NCBI GenBank assembly: GCA_021734005.1 | Contig: JAIPJV010000005.1 | Location: 1 to 25,270 of the forward strand | DNA: 25,270 nucleotides | Reading direction: 5' to 3' | DNA from: Fidelibacterota bacterium | Lineage (GTDB): Bacteria; Fidelibacterota; UBA2242; JAFGTP01 | Part shown: positions 1 through 9,469 of the stretch, one piece after another | Numbering within the stretch: position 1 is the stretch's first letter | Layout of the letters: every line of letters starts with the position of its first letter | Notes under the pieces: generated by a model | Seen by the model: only the letters and a program-made list of their open reading frames with translations | Told to the model about the DNA's origin: nothing | Databases searched by the model: none | Translations under genes and position numbers: made by a program

Positions 1-584
1 GATTTCTTAAGGAATACCTCAGCAGGGGTTCCCTGCCTGAATGACTGAATTATGGTAAAATAGTAACCAGTCTATTTATTTTGTTTATGAAGAGTTTTAA
101 AAACTTTCCTTGTATTTTTTACATTCAGTCAGGCGGGGACTCCCCTATGCTCTACTTCCCTGATTGTCAGAGACTTACATAAAATATTTATGTTGGTAAA
201 TTTAAAAAGGGGAGGGCTTTACTTACATTTATTCACATATATTAACATATATTCCCCTCGATAAAATTCCGTATCCTACGGCCGTATCCTATTATTTAAT
301 TAATGAATTTGATTAATTAAACTAGCTGAACATATTGACTGTGACAAATTTATAATCAGATTTTATGATGGCGATGGTGATTATTTTCAAATCTATTATT
401 TTTATAGGGATCGCAAAATCAGGGCTCTGTATTGTATAGATGGAAATAATGTTACCGGAAGTTTAAATTGATACGTTTTCGGAAGTTTGTTTTAATACGA
501 TTTTTACCTATTTTCAATGTTTTTGTTATTATAAATTTTAATGGGATAGAGCAGGTAAAGTCCCAGGCGTACTATTTAACTATA
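1..584. other. Intergenic region with inverted repeats and a gene remnant
   Basis: No complete gene is visible. An imperfect inverted repeat pairs 24-50 with 123-146; both arms hold AGGGG, a C-rich run, GCCTG and ACTGAAT, as in a small hairpin element. CCGTATCCTA occurs at 269-278 and again at 282-291. TTAATTAAT (296-304) and ATTAATTAA (312-320) form a 9-bp stem with a 7-nt loop. A plus-strand frame open from 313 to the TGA at 469-471 has protein-like composition but no start codon. No convincing terminator for the efflux operon that ends at 585 was seen. Confidence 0.6.
313..471 (+). pseudogene. Possible C-terminal remnant of an unknown gene
   Basis: A frame of about 52 codons opens after a TGA stop at 310-312 and ends at TGA 469-471. 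It has no ATG, GTG or TTG start and no ribosome site. Its translation has a plausible protein composition, with a piece reading DGDGDYFQIYYFYRDRK, and would suit the tail of a small domain. It is the only plus-strand coding candidate in the window. The family is not recognised, and it may be a chance open frame. Confidence 0.2.
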
Positions 585-2072
585 TCAGTAGATCGATCTG
601 TTGTTTTTAAAATCATAAAAGGTTTTTCTCTTTAAATCTGCCAATGAAAGCTTATAACTAATAAATGCATCAAGATGTGAAATATAAGTTTTATTTAGGC
701 GGTCTCTTTCAAGTGCAAGGTCTTGACTGTTTATATCTCCATTGGCAAATCTTTTTTTACTGATATTATAGCTTTTCTCTGCTACTTTTACATTCTTTTC
801 AAGTAATCTTAGATTATCCAGGCTGGTTTTGATCCTATCTACAGTTGCAATTACATCTTTTTTAACATTCACGTTCTCATTTCTAATAGCATACTTTGAT
901 TGTCTGAGTCTCGACCTGGCAGCTTCTACTCTAGCTCTATTAACACCCCAATCCCAAATTGGAATAGATATATTCAATGATACCCCCCGATTCCCGGGGC
1001 GATCAGCTAGATTTCGATATGCTCCCTTAAATAGATCATAATAACCGGGGTGGAGGACTCCTCTTTCTACGCCCTGAAAATCATAATAAGCTGATATGCT
1101 CCCTGTTATTTGACCATTTAACTTATGTTCTTTAATATTTAATTTCGCAAGTTTTTTATTTATTCTTTGTTCCTCAATCTCAAGCCGATTTTGCAATCCC
1201 ATTCTTACGGCCTTCTCTTGATCAACATAAATGGTTTCATATTCCAGCTCATAATCTAAATTTACAGAATCCGACAAAGAAATATCTAGCAGTTGTTTAA
1301 AATCATTAGCGACCTGACGTTCACTGGCGCAATTGTTCTGGTAATTATTTTGTGCTTCACCGAGATCCACCTCCATCTGAAGAGCCTGTACCTCTGGAAT
1401 TAGACCCGCTTTGTATTTATTTAATGCAAGTTCATAGGCCTCCTTTTGGTTTTTTAAAGCCTGCTTTGATATTCTTTTCATTTCTCTTGTTTTTACCAGC
1501 TGATAAAAAGAATTGGTTATTTTATATTCAATGTTCAGTCTGGCCCTTTCTAATTGCTTTTGTTGAAGTTGATAGGCAAGTCTTGCCTCCTTCAAGGAGG
1601 CCTGCAGACTATTATATGTAAAGAACGCTTCAAGAGGTTGATGAAATCCAATCCTTGTAGATAATTTTGCATCTGATCTTGTTCTGTGAAAGTCCTGCAA
1701 AGTATAAACTCCGGTTCTTATATAAATCTTACCATTGGTTGGCAAAGGTTGGCTGATTGTAAGATTACCTTCATAAATTGATTGTTTTATGTGAGTATAA
1801 TAGGTTCCCAGACTATCCTGAAATTGTTGAATTGTTTCAGAATAACCTGGTAAAGTAAAGTTCATATCAACATTTGTACGAAACATGTGGGTTGCTGCTT
1901 TCAAGTTTAGTTCTGCCTGTTTTAGCTCCTCTCGAATGGATTGCATCTGATAACTATTCTCCATGGCCTTCACCAAACTTTTATCCAGATCAAACTTATA
2001 TACCTTTCCTGATAGAATGCCACAAAGTAAATAGAAAATAATTACCAATCTACTTATTTTTGCTGATACCAT
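585..2072 (-). CDS. TolC-type outer membrane efflux protein
   Basis: A 495-residue protein with an N-terminal signal sequence (residues 1 to about 22) followed by two long alpha-helical halves typical of the outer membrane efflux protein (OEP) family. The helical stretches show the usual A, L, Q and K rich pattern, for example near residues 165-215 and 400-450. A mid-protein beta segment with NISIPIWDWG is the common 'S(I/V)P(I/L)(W/F)' strand of the second repeat. Length fits the family. The ATG at 2072 is preceded by AAAGG at good spacing. It is the last gene of the efflux operon, 46 bp after the second RND gene, and should supply the trimeric outer membrane channel for that pump. The substrate cannot be read from sequence. 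Confidence 0.9.
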   Translation of the reverse strand: MVSAKISRLVIIFYLLCGILSGKVYKFDLDKSLVKAMENSYQMQSIREELKQAELNLKAATHMFRTNVDMNFTLPGYSETIQQFQDSLGTYYTHIKQSIYEGNLTISQPLPTNGKIYIRTGVYTLQDFHRTRSDAKLSTRIGFHQPLEAFFTYNSLQASLKEARLAYQLQQKQLERARLNIEYKITNSFYQLVKTREMKRISKQALKNQKEAYELALNKYKAGLIPEVQALQMEVDLGEAQNNYQNNCASERQVANDFKQLLDISLSDSVNLDYELEYETIYVDQEKAVRMGLQNRLEIEEQRINKKLAKLNIKEHKLNGQITGSISAYYDFQGVERGVLHPGYYDLFKGAYRNLADRPGNRGVSLNISIPIWDWGVNRARVEAARSRLRQSKYAIRNENVNVKKDVIATVDRIKTSLDNLRLLEKNVKVAEKSYNISKKRFANGDINSQDLALERDRLNKTYISHLDAFISYKLSLADLKRKTFYDFKNNRSIY

Positions 2073-2118
2073 AACTAACCTTTATTTAATTGCTTATTTA
2101 TAATTAAAAGACAGAAAT

Positions 2119-5100
2119 TCAGCTGGTAATTAAAACTGACTTTAATTTTTTAATGATGTAATAAAAAACTGGAATCAGGCTTATGGTGAATAATGTTGAA
2201 CTAATCATTCCTCCTACCATAATAAAACTAAGTTCTTCCAGTATTCCTGCCAGGGTTGTATTGCTGGAGCTTAAAAAAAATATTGGAATTAATCCTCCAA
2301 TAGTGGTGATGGTTGTGATCATTATCGGTCTGAATCTTTCTCTTCCCGCTCTTACTAAAGCATCTTTTAAATTATTTTCCTCGGGTAATAATTGATTGAT
2401 TCTTTCTACCAGGACAATAGCATCATTAACCACAATGCCCAGCAAAAGCACAACTCCTATATAGGCATCGGGATTGAAAGATTTGTCAAAAACAAGGTAC
2501 ATCAAAAATACACCAATCAAGGAAAAAGGAACACTCAAAAAGATTACAAAGGGCTGCCAGAAAGATTCATACAGCGCCGCCAGGATCATAAAAACACCCA
2601 GAGCGGCGATTATGATTAGTTTGTTAATCTGTTTCTTTTCCTTTTCCGTCATAAATGACCAACTTCTCTCCTCTAATTTATATCCAGGCGGGAGTTCTAT
2701 ACTTTTCAATAAGGATTTTAAGTGTTCAGATTTTTGCTGATGAGCACCTCTATATTCCCAGGCAATTGTAAATCTATACTGCTGGTTTTTTTTGTCTATC
2801 CATTGGATATGTTTTTCAGGAAGCAAACTTGTAATTTCTTTAAAATAAACATTCTTATGTCCCGGTATCCTGAGAATAGATTTTTTTATATTCTCCAGCT
2901 CTGTTAAATCTGAACGATAGGTTAACTCAAGAGGATATTTTTTGTTGTTTATAATAATCTCTTTTTTCCAGTAGGATTCAGGGAATAATTGATATAAAGA
3001 AAAAAGTACAGTATTTATTGAAAGATCATTGCTCCATATTTTGTCTAAATCTACTCCATAACGAAAATTATGTTCTCCTGAACGCAGTCTCCAGATATTC
3101 CGGTCAGAAGGTGTAACAATACTTTCTCCAACCCGCCTATCTTTTTTGGCCTGTTTTAAGATATAATCTGATAATTTCCAGAGCCGATTATAATCAGGGC
3201 CAATTAATTTTAGACGAGAATTGTATTGGGTATAAATACGATAACCTCCATTTGAATAGGGTTTGGGAAACATACCTCGAATATAAATTCCTACTCCTGC
3301 ATAGTCTACTGCCTGGCCAATTAAATTTGCTTCGATTTTATAGGGAAGGATCCTGGTGCTGTATTTATCCGGATACTTTACATTAAAAGTTGCATATCCC
3401 GTATTTTCATTTATATCCGTTCTTGTTTCACAATCAACTTCTTCCCGGGCAACCACTGCTTCAAAAGAATGAACTATCTTATTCAAAGTCTCCAGTGTTA
3501 CGCCTTTGGGAGCACTGACTCTCACGGAAGTTTCCAATTCGCCCGGTCTATAATAATATCTGCCACCGCTTTCAATATTCTTAATAAAAAACCAGATAAT
3601 ACCACTAAAAATTAGAATAGAAATAAGGGCAACCAGACCGGGCTTCTTTAGTATAAATTTTAAAAAGCCGGTATAATATTTACCACTTCGCTTTTTTGAT
3701 TTATTATTTGAGGGAGTAAATTTATTGGGGAAACGGATGAAAATTGCCGGAATCAGAATGATGGCCAAAATTAAGGAAGTAAAAAGAGCAAACCCCAGAA
3801 CATAAGCCATTGGTTGATAATAATTACCCAGTCGATCTTCAAGTAATAAAAGCGAAAAGAAAACCAATATTGTGGTTGCAGAAGAAGCCAATAAAGGCTG
3901 TAATATTTCCCGGGTACCTTTCAAACCCGCTGAATAGGGTGATTCACCCAGTTTAAGATAGTGTTGAATATTTTCTACAACAATCACGGCATTATCCACC
4001 AGCATTCCAAAAACAAGGGCAATGCCTGCCAGGGTAATAATATTGATAGTATAGCCTGTAAAATAAAGAAATATTGAGGCACTGCAAAAAGACAGGAAAA
4101 CAACCATTAATATCATCATTGAGGGAAAAAACTTCCTGAATAAAACCAGCAATATAAGGAAAACAACAGCTAGAATAGCACCACTGCGGACCCACATACT
4201 TTTCAGTTCTTTTCTTAAAGCCCCTGATTGATCAGAGGTGATTACCAGTTCAATATTATTGGGTAAGGAAGCTCTTATCTCACCCAGCCTTGTTTTAATA
4301 TTAGCGGCAAAGTCAAGAGCATTTACTCCGGGGATCTTAAATATTTTTACAGTTATCAGGGGCATGAAATTACGGCGTGATATGGTTGTGGGCTGTTTAT
4401 ATTTATAGTGAATTTGACTCAAATCTGATAATTTTAATCCTGATATTATTTTTATTTCGGTAAGCTGTTTTATTGATTCCGGGCGATTGTCAAAGATTAA
4501 AAGATATTGATTATGTTTGTTTTGAATTCTACCAAATCCCTGATACTGGAAATTTTCATTGAGAGCATTTTTAACCTGAGTGGGACCAATATTATATTTA
4601 TCCAGCTTATCCATATCCAATTGGATTTGAATAAAGCCGTCCGACCCTCCATAAATATCACAATGGCTAACTCCTTCTACACTTTTAATTAAAGGAATAA
4701 CATTAACCCCTGTAATTCGTCTGAGTTCATTTAAGGACTGGGGGCCATTAATTTGAATTTCAAAAAAGGGCTCCTTAAATTGTTGTCTCTCTTCTTCACT
4801 TTTAAAAACTGGCTGAACAGAAAGGGAGGCATCTGCTGGAAACTCATCCTGCTTTTGTAGTCGGCTTAATCTTTCCTTTATACTGACATAAAGGTACTTC
4901 TTATCTACGTCAGCCGGAAATTCCAGGGTAATATAGGCTTTCCCAGCGGTGGTTGAGGAAGTAACTGCACTTACTCCCCGGACCTGCATACACTCCTGTT
5001 CTATTGGCATGGTTATATTTTTTTGCACCGATTCTGATGGCTGGCCTTTCCAGAGTGCGGAAATTTGAATTTCTTGCTTCTTTTCCCGGCCAAATCCGCC

Positions 5101-5223
5101 CTGCTTTATTGGACGTATTTCAATAGGAATATGGAGAAAGGAATTAATTCCAATCATTACAATCAAAATAACTGAGATTATGATCGATATGGGATGTTTT
5201 AGTATCCAGCGAAGTAATTTCAT
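2119..5223 (-). CDS. RND efflux transporter, second subunit
   Basis: A 1034-residue inner membrane protein of the HAE1/AcrB-like RND superfamily. It has the N-terminal membrane helix (residues about 8-30, starting LLRWILKHPISI), two large periplasmic loops and two blocks of membrane helices. The proton-relay helix reads FGMLVDNAVIVVENI near residue 408, with one Asp followed by Asn. The second block has the matching GIVVNDAIVLVERIN, and GRERFRPIMITT follows it as in other RND pumps. Length is normal. It follows another RND gene after 134 bp and precedes the TolC-type gene. Tandem RND genes with one fusion protein recall heteromeric pumps such as MdtBC, but the subunit arrangement here is inferred. 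The ribosome site before the ATG is weak (ATAAAG). Confidence 0.92.
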   Translation of the reverse strand: MKLLRWILKHPISIIISVILIVMIGINSFLHIPIEIRPIKQGGFGREKKQEIQISALWKGQPSESVQKNITMPIEQECMQVRGVSAVTSSTTAGKAYITLEFPADVDKKYLYVSIKERLSRLQKQDEFPADASLSVQPVFKSEEERQQFKEPFFEIQINGPQSLNELRRITGVNVIPLIKSVEGVSHCDIYGGSDGFIQIQLDMDKLDKYNIGPTQVKNALNENFQYQGFGRIQNKHNQYLLIFDNRPESIKQLTEIKIISGLKLSDLSQIHYKYKQPTTISRRNFMPLITVKIFKIPGVNALDFAANIKTRLGEIRASLPNNIELVITSDQSGALRKELKSMWVRSGAILAVVFLILLVLFRKFFPSMMILMVVFLSFCSASIFLYFTGYTINIITLAGIALVFGMLVDNAVIVVENIQHYLKLGESPYSAGLKGTREILQPLLASSATTILVFFSLLLLEDRLGNYYQPMAYVLGFALFTSLILAIILIPAIFIRFPNKFTPSNNKSKKRSGKYYTGFLKFILKKPGLVALISILIFSGIIWFFIKNIESGGRYYYRPGELETSVRVSAPKGVTLETLNKIVHSFEAVVAREEVDCETRTDINENTGYATFNVKYPDKYSTRILPYKIEANLIGQAVDYAGVGIYIRGMFPKPYSNGGYRIYTQYNSRLKLIGPDYNRLWKLSDYILKQAKKDRRVGESIVTPSDRNIWRLRSGEHNFRYGVDLDKIWSNDLSINTVLFSLYQLFPESYWKKEIIINNKKYPLELTYRSDLTELENIKKSILRIPGHKNVYFKEITSLLPEKHIQWIDKKNQQYRFTIAWEYRGAHQQKSEHLKSLLKSIELPPGYKLEERSWSFMTEKEKKQINKLIIIAALGVFMILAALYESFWQPFVIFLSVPFSLIGVFLMYLVFDKSFNPDAYIGVVLLLGIVVNDAIVLVERINQLLPEENNLKDALVRAGRERFRPIMITTITTIGGLIPIFFLSSSNTTLAGILEELSFIMVGGMISSTLFTISLIPVFYYIIKKLKSVLITS

Positions 5224-5357
5224 GACTTTATTTTGTTATTTTTAATTATATTTGACCTTCTATATTTGTTATCAAATTTTTGTTAATAATAATGGCGAAT
5301 ATATAAATTAAATAATTATACCTATTCGGAATTGTAATACCTCTATCATTTCTTAAC

Positions 5358-8300
5358 TTAGGACTGAATCCCATCTACCGAAGACTGTTCTTTTTCCATA
5401 ATTTCAAAAACCGTGGGAGTGATAAACAATGTAAGAACAGTTGTAAAAAACAGACCTCCTATTATTGTTACTGCCAGAGGCTGGTTTATTTCTGCATTAC
5501 CCCCAAATCCCAGAGCCATTGGTAACATGGCAACTATGGTTGTCAGGGTGGTCATTATAACCGGTCGGAACTTATCACGACTGGCAAGTAGCACAGCTTC
5601 TCTGGTGGTTTTATTTTCATTCTGTTTAAGATATACCATATAATCAAGCTTCACTATCGCATCATTTACACCAATACCGATTAACATAACAATCCCGATC
5701 AGGGATATTACATTTAAACTCAATCCAAATATCATCAATCCCAGAATGGATCCCATCAACCCGATTGGAACGGTTAATATTATATTAAATGGATGCAGAA
5801 AAGATTCAAACTGGGCTGCCAATATTAAGTACACAATAATAGTTGCCAGCAGAAAAGCTTTATAAAGGTCATTAAAGGAACGGGTTATTCTTCTGCTTTC
5901 TCCTGATATGAATATATCCACGCCGGGAACCTGATGTTTTCTGATCCAATTGTTAATCTGACCTGATACATCTGTTAAATCACCGGTTTTTACATGTGCT
6001 TCCATAGATATAACCGGTTTCCTATTGACCCTTTTCTGTTCTAAAATTTTACGGGATAAACTTGTTGTGAAAATTTGCTCATTACGCACCGGAATTCTGG
6101 AGGGATCGTTAATATCATCCATAATAGCATACAGGGGCTTAACTCCAATGGAATCCGAATGGAGCATAATCGGTATTTTACGGCTGCCAATCTGCCACCA
6201 GCCTGCTCTGTTTCCACTTGTAATTGTTTTTAGATGTCCGGCTGCCTTGAGTGGATCATAGTCATATTTTTTCAGTATTTGATTATCCAGCGATGCAAAA
6301 TAGACTTTTTTTATTCCTCCTCTATCTATAACAATCTCCTCTGCTTCAGTATCATTTTTTAAATAATCAGCGAGTTTCTCGATTAATATATCTATCTGCT
6401 TTTTATTTTCTCCTTTAAAATAGACAATAAAATTTTTACCCTTTTGGTCTGACATTTCTTTCCTTAAAGGTGTAGGGTGAGTTATTGTAATTTGTTCATA
6501 GGGAAGGGTGATGACCTGTTTATATCCGGATCGATTGAAGTTAGCAGTATTAATTGGTTCGGTTAAATTAAGGGCAAAAGAGAGAGTATAATATCCTGGA
6601 GTAAAACCAATTGTTTGAATAGAAGTTGAACTGGTAAAAGGATCATGGGTTTTGGTTACTACATTTTCCACCGATTCCATTTGGAGAAAGTTGCTAATTG
6701 TTTTAACCGTTTCTTTTTTTATTTCTTTATAGGGATATTCTCCTGGAATTTCCACCTGTATCTCAACTCTTTGAGATGGAACATCAGGCCAATATCGGCT
6801 GGTAAGAACAAATTTAAATCCTGCATAGGCAATAACAATTAAACCCGCCAGAATTATGAAAAGATATTTTTTATTATCCAGAAATTTATTTAAAACCTGG
6901 TGATATAATTTTTCGGTCTTTTTATAGATATAATCAAATCCGTAAAATAGTGGCTGGAGAGCTTTTGATATGAGTATTCCCCCATATTTAAATAGTAAAG
7001 CCGGCAACCTTATAATAAACCGGATTATCTTAATCAATATCCTTTTAAATTTGGGATATTCCTGGAGATTATTATAATTTTTGGTTTTATCTCTAGTAAA
7101 AGAGCTAAAGGCAGATGGAATTAAAGTTAAGGCTGCTATAAAAGAGATGATAATAACATAAATAATTGCCAGAGCCTGTTCTTTAAAAAGAACAGCTGCG
7201 TATCCCCTGACATAAATTATAGGAAAAAATATTGCAATAGTGGTAAATGTAGAACCCGCTATTGCCCTTCTTACTTTTTTAACTCCCTGATAAATTGAAT
7301 TATATTTATTATCGGCGTTGTAGCTCTTATTTATAGAATCAAGCATTACAATTCCATTATCAACAATTAACCCGATACCTAGTGCAAGTCCTCCCAGTGT
7401 CATTATATTGAAAGTTATATCGTGAAGAAACAGGGCATTAAAAGTAAGAAGAAGACTTACCGGAATTACATTGGAGAGGATTATTGAATAGCGCAGGTCT
7501 TTTAAAAATAAGAATATCACAAGAAAAGCTAAAATAGCTCCCAGTCCGATGGACTGTTTCAAACTATTTAGAGCCTGTTTTACATAATCACCCTGGTTTT
7601 TAATCATCCGAAATTTAAACTCGGGATATTTCTCAATCAGGTTTTCAATCTCTCTGATTGCCCGCTCAGAAGCCTCTATTGAGTTGGCTCCCGCTTCTTT
7701 ATATATACTGGTACTTAAAGCAGGAATTGTATCATTATAAGAATGGGCATAAAATGGGAGGGGTGCTTTTTTGATCCTGGCAATCTTTCCCAGTTTAATA
7801 GTCTTGCCCCGGTTGGATTTCACCGGGATATTGAGCATATCCTGAAGATTATCAATTGGAAATTCAACAGTTAATTTATGTTTGGCATAGCCGACTTTAA
7901 CTTCATGGGAAAAGGACTTGTTGGGCAGGTTTTGTCTTATGGCCGTTTCAATTGAGGATTGACTGATTTTATATTGATTACATTTTTTTCGATTGGAAAT
8001 TATCTGGATGGCTTCTTCGGGCATACCGCTTATCACGGCACTGGCAACCCCATCTATTTGAGAAAATCTGGGTTTAATAACATCTTCTGCAAAATTGGAA
8101 AGCTCAGTCAGTTTACAATCACCCGAGAAAGTAAACTCCATAATTGGTAGGGAACCGGGATTGAAATCCATTATATAGGGTCTTTCTGCTTCTGCGGGGA
8201 AGCGATCTGTTACACTTTCAATTTTTTCTCGAATTCTTAGCAATGTATACTGGGCATCAATATCCCAGTGGAACTGAAGATTTATTATGCTGTGCCCATC

Positions 8301-8543
8301 TCTTGAATAAGAAATAATATCCCTGATACCGGAAAGGGATGATATTGATTCCTCTATAGGGCGGGTAATATATTTTTCCACTTCTTCAGTGGTACTATTG
8401 GGATAGTTACAGACAACTATAAATTCCGGATATTCAATTTCCGGTAAAAAGGATAAGTTAATATTTTGCATGGAGCGATAGCCAAATATAGCCAGTGCGA
8501 TTGTAAACATGAATATTGCTATTGGGCGTTTTATTGCAAACAT
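5358..8543 (-). CDS. RND efflux transporter, first subunit
   Basis: A 1061-residue RND transporter. Residues 1-30 form the first membrane helix after FAIKRPIAI. The periplasmic porter region includes NYPNSTTEEVEKYITRPIEE near residue 48, a conserved RND feature. The first helix block carries GLIVDNGIVMLDSIN near residue 394, with one Asp and then Asn. The second block carries GIGVNDAIVKLDYM and then SRDKFRPVIMTTLTT. The C-terminus is cytoplasmic. It shares only family-level similarity with the following RND gene, so the pair is not a recent duplication. Its start is separated from the fusion-protein gene by about 930 bp of inserted repeats and a four-helix-bundle gene. No good Shine-Dalgarno sequence is visible before the ATG, which may mean the insertion has altered its translation or transcription. 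Confidence 0.92.
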   Translation of the reverse strand: MFAIKRPIAIFMFTIALAIFGYRSMQNINLSFLPEIEYPEFIVVCNYPNSTTEEVEKYITRPIEESISSLSGIRDIISYSRDGHSIINLQFHWDIDAQYTLLRIREKIESVTDRFPAEAERPYIMDFNPGSLPIMEFTFSGDCKLTELSNFAEDVIKPRFSQIDGVASAVISGMPEEAIQIISNRKKCNQYKISQSSIETAIRQNLPNKSFSHEVKVGYAKHKLTVEFPIDNLQDMLNIPVKSNRGKTIKLGKIARIKKAPLPFYAHSYNDTIPALSTSIYKEAGANSIEASERAIREIENLIEKYPEFKFRMIKNQGDYVKQALNSLKQSIGLGAILAFLVIFLFLKDLRYSIILSNVIPVSLLLTFNALFLHDITFNIMTLGGLALGIGLIVDNGIVMLDSINKSYNADNKYNSIYQGVKKVRRAIAGSTFTTIAIFFPIIYVRGYAAVLFKEQALAIIYVIIISFIAALTLIPSAFSSFTRDKTKNYNNLQEYPKFKRILIKIIRFIIRLPALLFKYGGILISKALQPLFYGFDYIYKKTEKLYHQVLNKFLDNKKYLFIILAGLIVIAYAGFKFVLTSRYWPDVPSQRVEIQVEIPGEYPYKEIKKETVKTISNFLQMESVENVVTKTHDPFTSSTSIQTIGFTPGYYTLSFALNLTEPINTANFNRSGYKQVITLPYEQITITHPTPLRKEMSDQKGKNFIVYFKGENKKQIDILIEKLADYLKNDTEAEEIVIDRGGIKKVYFASLDNQILKKYDYDPLKAAGHLKTITSGNRAGWWQIGSRKIPIMLHSDSIGVKPLYAIMDDINDPSRIPVRNEQIFTTSLSRKILEQKRVNRKPVISMEAHVKTGDLTDVSGQINNWIRKHQVPGVDIFISGESRRITRSFNDLYKAFLLATIIVYLILAAQFESFLHPFNIILTVPIGLMGSILGLMIFGLSLNVISLIGIVMLIGIGVNDAIVKLDYMVYLKQNENKTTREAVLLASRDKFRPVIMTTLTTIVAMLPMALGFGGNAEINQPLAVTIIGGLFFTTVLTLFITPTVFEIMEKEQSSVDGIQS

Positions 8544-8580
8544 GGTCTAATTCTCAATTTAAATTATTTTTAAAGCATGT

Positions 8581-8671
8581 AGGCGTCAAGGCTTAAAAGC
8601 ATAAAAGCATAAAAGCGTGAAAGCGTGAAAGCATGAAAGCGTGAAAGCATGAAAGTGTAACGGCCTGAAGG
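8581..8671 (+). repeat. Low-complexity 8-bp-period repeat, left arm, copy 1
   Basis: A run of near-perfect 8-9 bp units alternating AAAAGCAT, AAAGCGTG and AAAGCATG, at least eight in a row, ending AAAGTGTAACGG. It is the purine-rich arm. The pyrimidine-rich arm at 8816-8882 is its rough reverse complement, so the two can pair around the core at 8741-8810. The same arm type recurs at 9245-9287. Confidence 0.85.
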
Positions 8672-8740
8672 TTTGCATAAAAGCAATAAAATTTTTTATG
8701 GGGAAATGGGATCTATATGGTTTTTAGTAAGTATTATACT

Positions 8741-8810
8741 TTATGTTTTCTTGAAGTAACAATTTTATTCCATTTTCATTAACTATTAGTCTTAATACAT
8801 TTAAGCATTG
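8741..8810. repeat. 70-bp direct repeat core, copy 1
   Basis: Identical base for base to 9324-9393 when compared by eye. Weaker similarity extends leftward: TAAAAGCAATAAA precedes both copies. The pair flanks the four-helix-bundle gene. No reading frame is shared between the copies in a coding sense. Perfect identity in non-coding DNA points to recent duplication or ongoing recombination. Confidence 0.9.
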
Positions 8811-8815
8811 GTATT

Positions 8816-8882
8816 TTCAAGCCTTAATGCTTTTGAGCCTTTACGCTTTCAAGCCTTTGTGCCTTTGCGCATCTTTTTTAAT
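8816..8882 (-). repeat. Low-complexity repeat, right arm, copy 1 (overlaps the 3' end of the four-helix-bundle gene)
   Basis: Units of the type GCCTTAATGCTTTTGAG and GCTTTCAAGCCTTTGTG, about 8 bp in period, complementary to the purine arm at 8581-8671. The stop codon (8841-8843) and last codons of the four-helix-bundle gene, translating as QRHKGLKA, lie inside this arm. Confidence 0.8.
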
Positions 8883-9227
8883 GCGGGCGATTAAATTTTG
8901 CAACATTCCTGAAATATTTTTTGCCTCCTGTATATATTGTTTTGATTTCCCTGTAGGAATTATATTTATTTTTCTGGCAATATATAGTTGTGTTCTTAAT
9001 TCAGCAGCAGAGCCTTTTGAATAATATAAAAATTTGATATATTCTGCATTTGAATTTCTTTCTGCTCCTTCTGCTATGTTAGAAGGTATGGAAACAACAG
9101 CTCTCTGAATCTGATCTCTTAATCCAAAATCTTTACAATCACTTAATGTTTTATATATATTGACTGCTAATTGACAGGATCTTTTCCAAACGTCCAATTT
9201 TTCAAAATATGCAGATTTCTTTTTCAT
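8841..9227 (-). CDS. Four-helix-bundle protein (S23 / 23S rRNA intervening-sequence family)
   Basis: A 128-residue protein with the hallmark S23/IVP pattern. An N-terminal FEKLDVWKRS helix is followed by RDQIQRAVVSIPSNIAEGAER (about residues 38-58), then EYIKFLYYSKGSAAELRTQL. No signal peptide or membrane helix. These small bundles occur inside 23S rRNA intervening sequences and also as free-standing genes; the molecular role is unknown. A purine-rich ribosome site (AAGGAAG) precedes the ATG. The C-terminus is encoded by the low-complexity repeat arm, giving an HKGLKA tail. The gene lies between the fusion-protein and RND genes of the efflux operon, flanked by two copies of a 70-bp repeat core. 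It therefore looks like an insertion rather than a pump component. Confidence 0.88.
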   Translation of the reverse strand: MKKKSAYFEKLDVWKRSCQLAVNIYKTLSDCKDFGLRDQIQRAVVSIPSNIAEGAERNSNAEYIKFLYYSKGSAAELRTQLYIARKINIIPTGKSKQYIQEAKNISGMLQNLIARIKKDAQRHKGLKA

Positions 9228-9244
9228 TTTTTCTTCCTTTTTTT

Positions 9245-9287
9245 AAGCATAAAAGCATGAAGGCACGAAAGTATAAAAGCAATAAAG
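9245..9287 (+). repeat. Low-complexity repeat, left arm, copy 2
   Basis: AAGCATAAAAGCATG, then AAGGCACGAAAGTATAAAAG: the same purine-rich 8-bp units as at 8581-8671, but shorter and more decayed. It pairs roughly with the pyrimidine arm at 9397-9466 around the second 70-bp core. Confidence 0.75.
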
Positions 9288-9323
9288 TGTAATGGCTATA
9301 GGGTTTATTGTAAGTGTTATATT

Positions 9324-9393
9324 TTATGTTTTCTTGAAGTAACAATTTTATTCCATTTTCATTAACTATTAGTCTTAATACATTTAAGCATTG
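9324..9393. repeat. 70-bp direct repeat core, copy 2
   Basis: Identical to 8741-8810 (offset 583 bp). It lies upstream of the four-helix-bundle gene as transcribed, between repeat arms 9245-9287 and 9397-9466. It could carry the promoter of that gene, though no clear -35/-10 pair was recognised. Confidence 0.9.
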
Positions 9394-9396
9394 ATA

Positions 9397-9466
9397 CTTT
9401 AGGCCTTTAACCCTTAGTACTTCGAAGCCTTTGTGCTTTCGTGCTTTCAAGCCTTCATGCTCCCGA
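9397..9466 (-). repeat. Low-complexity repeat, right arm, copy 2
   Basis: Pyrimidine-rich units such as GCCTTTGTGCTTTCGTG and GCTTTCAAGCCTTCATG. It abuts the stop codon of the membrane-fusion gene at 9470-9472, so the element begins almost exactly where the upstream gene ends. Confidence 0.75.
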
Positions 9467-9469
9467 ACG

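Noticed and set aside
8841..9227. Avd-type four-helix bundle of a diversity-generating retroelement
   Set aside because: No reverse transcriptase and no template/variable repeat pair in the window. The sequence fits the general S23/IVP family.
8581..9466. CRISPR-like array
   Set aside because: The units are about 8 bp and contiguous, with no spacers and no cas genes. They are low-complexity arms.
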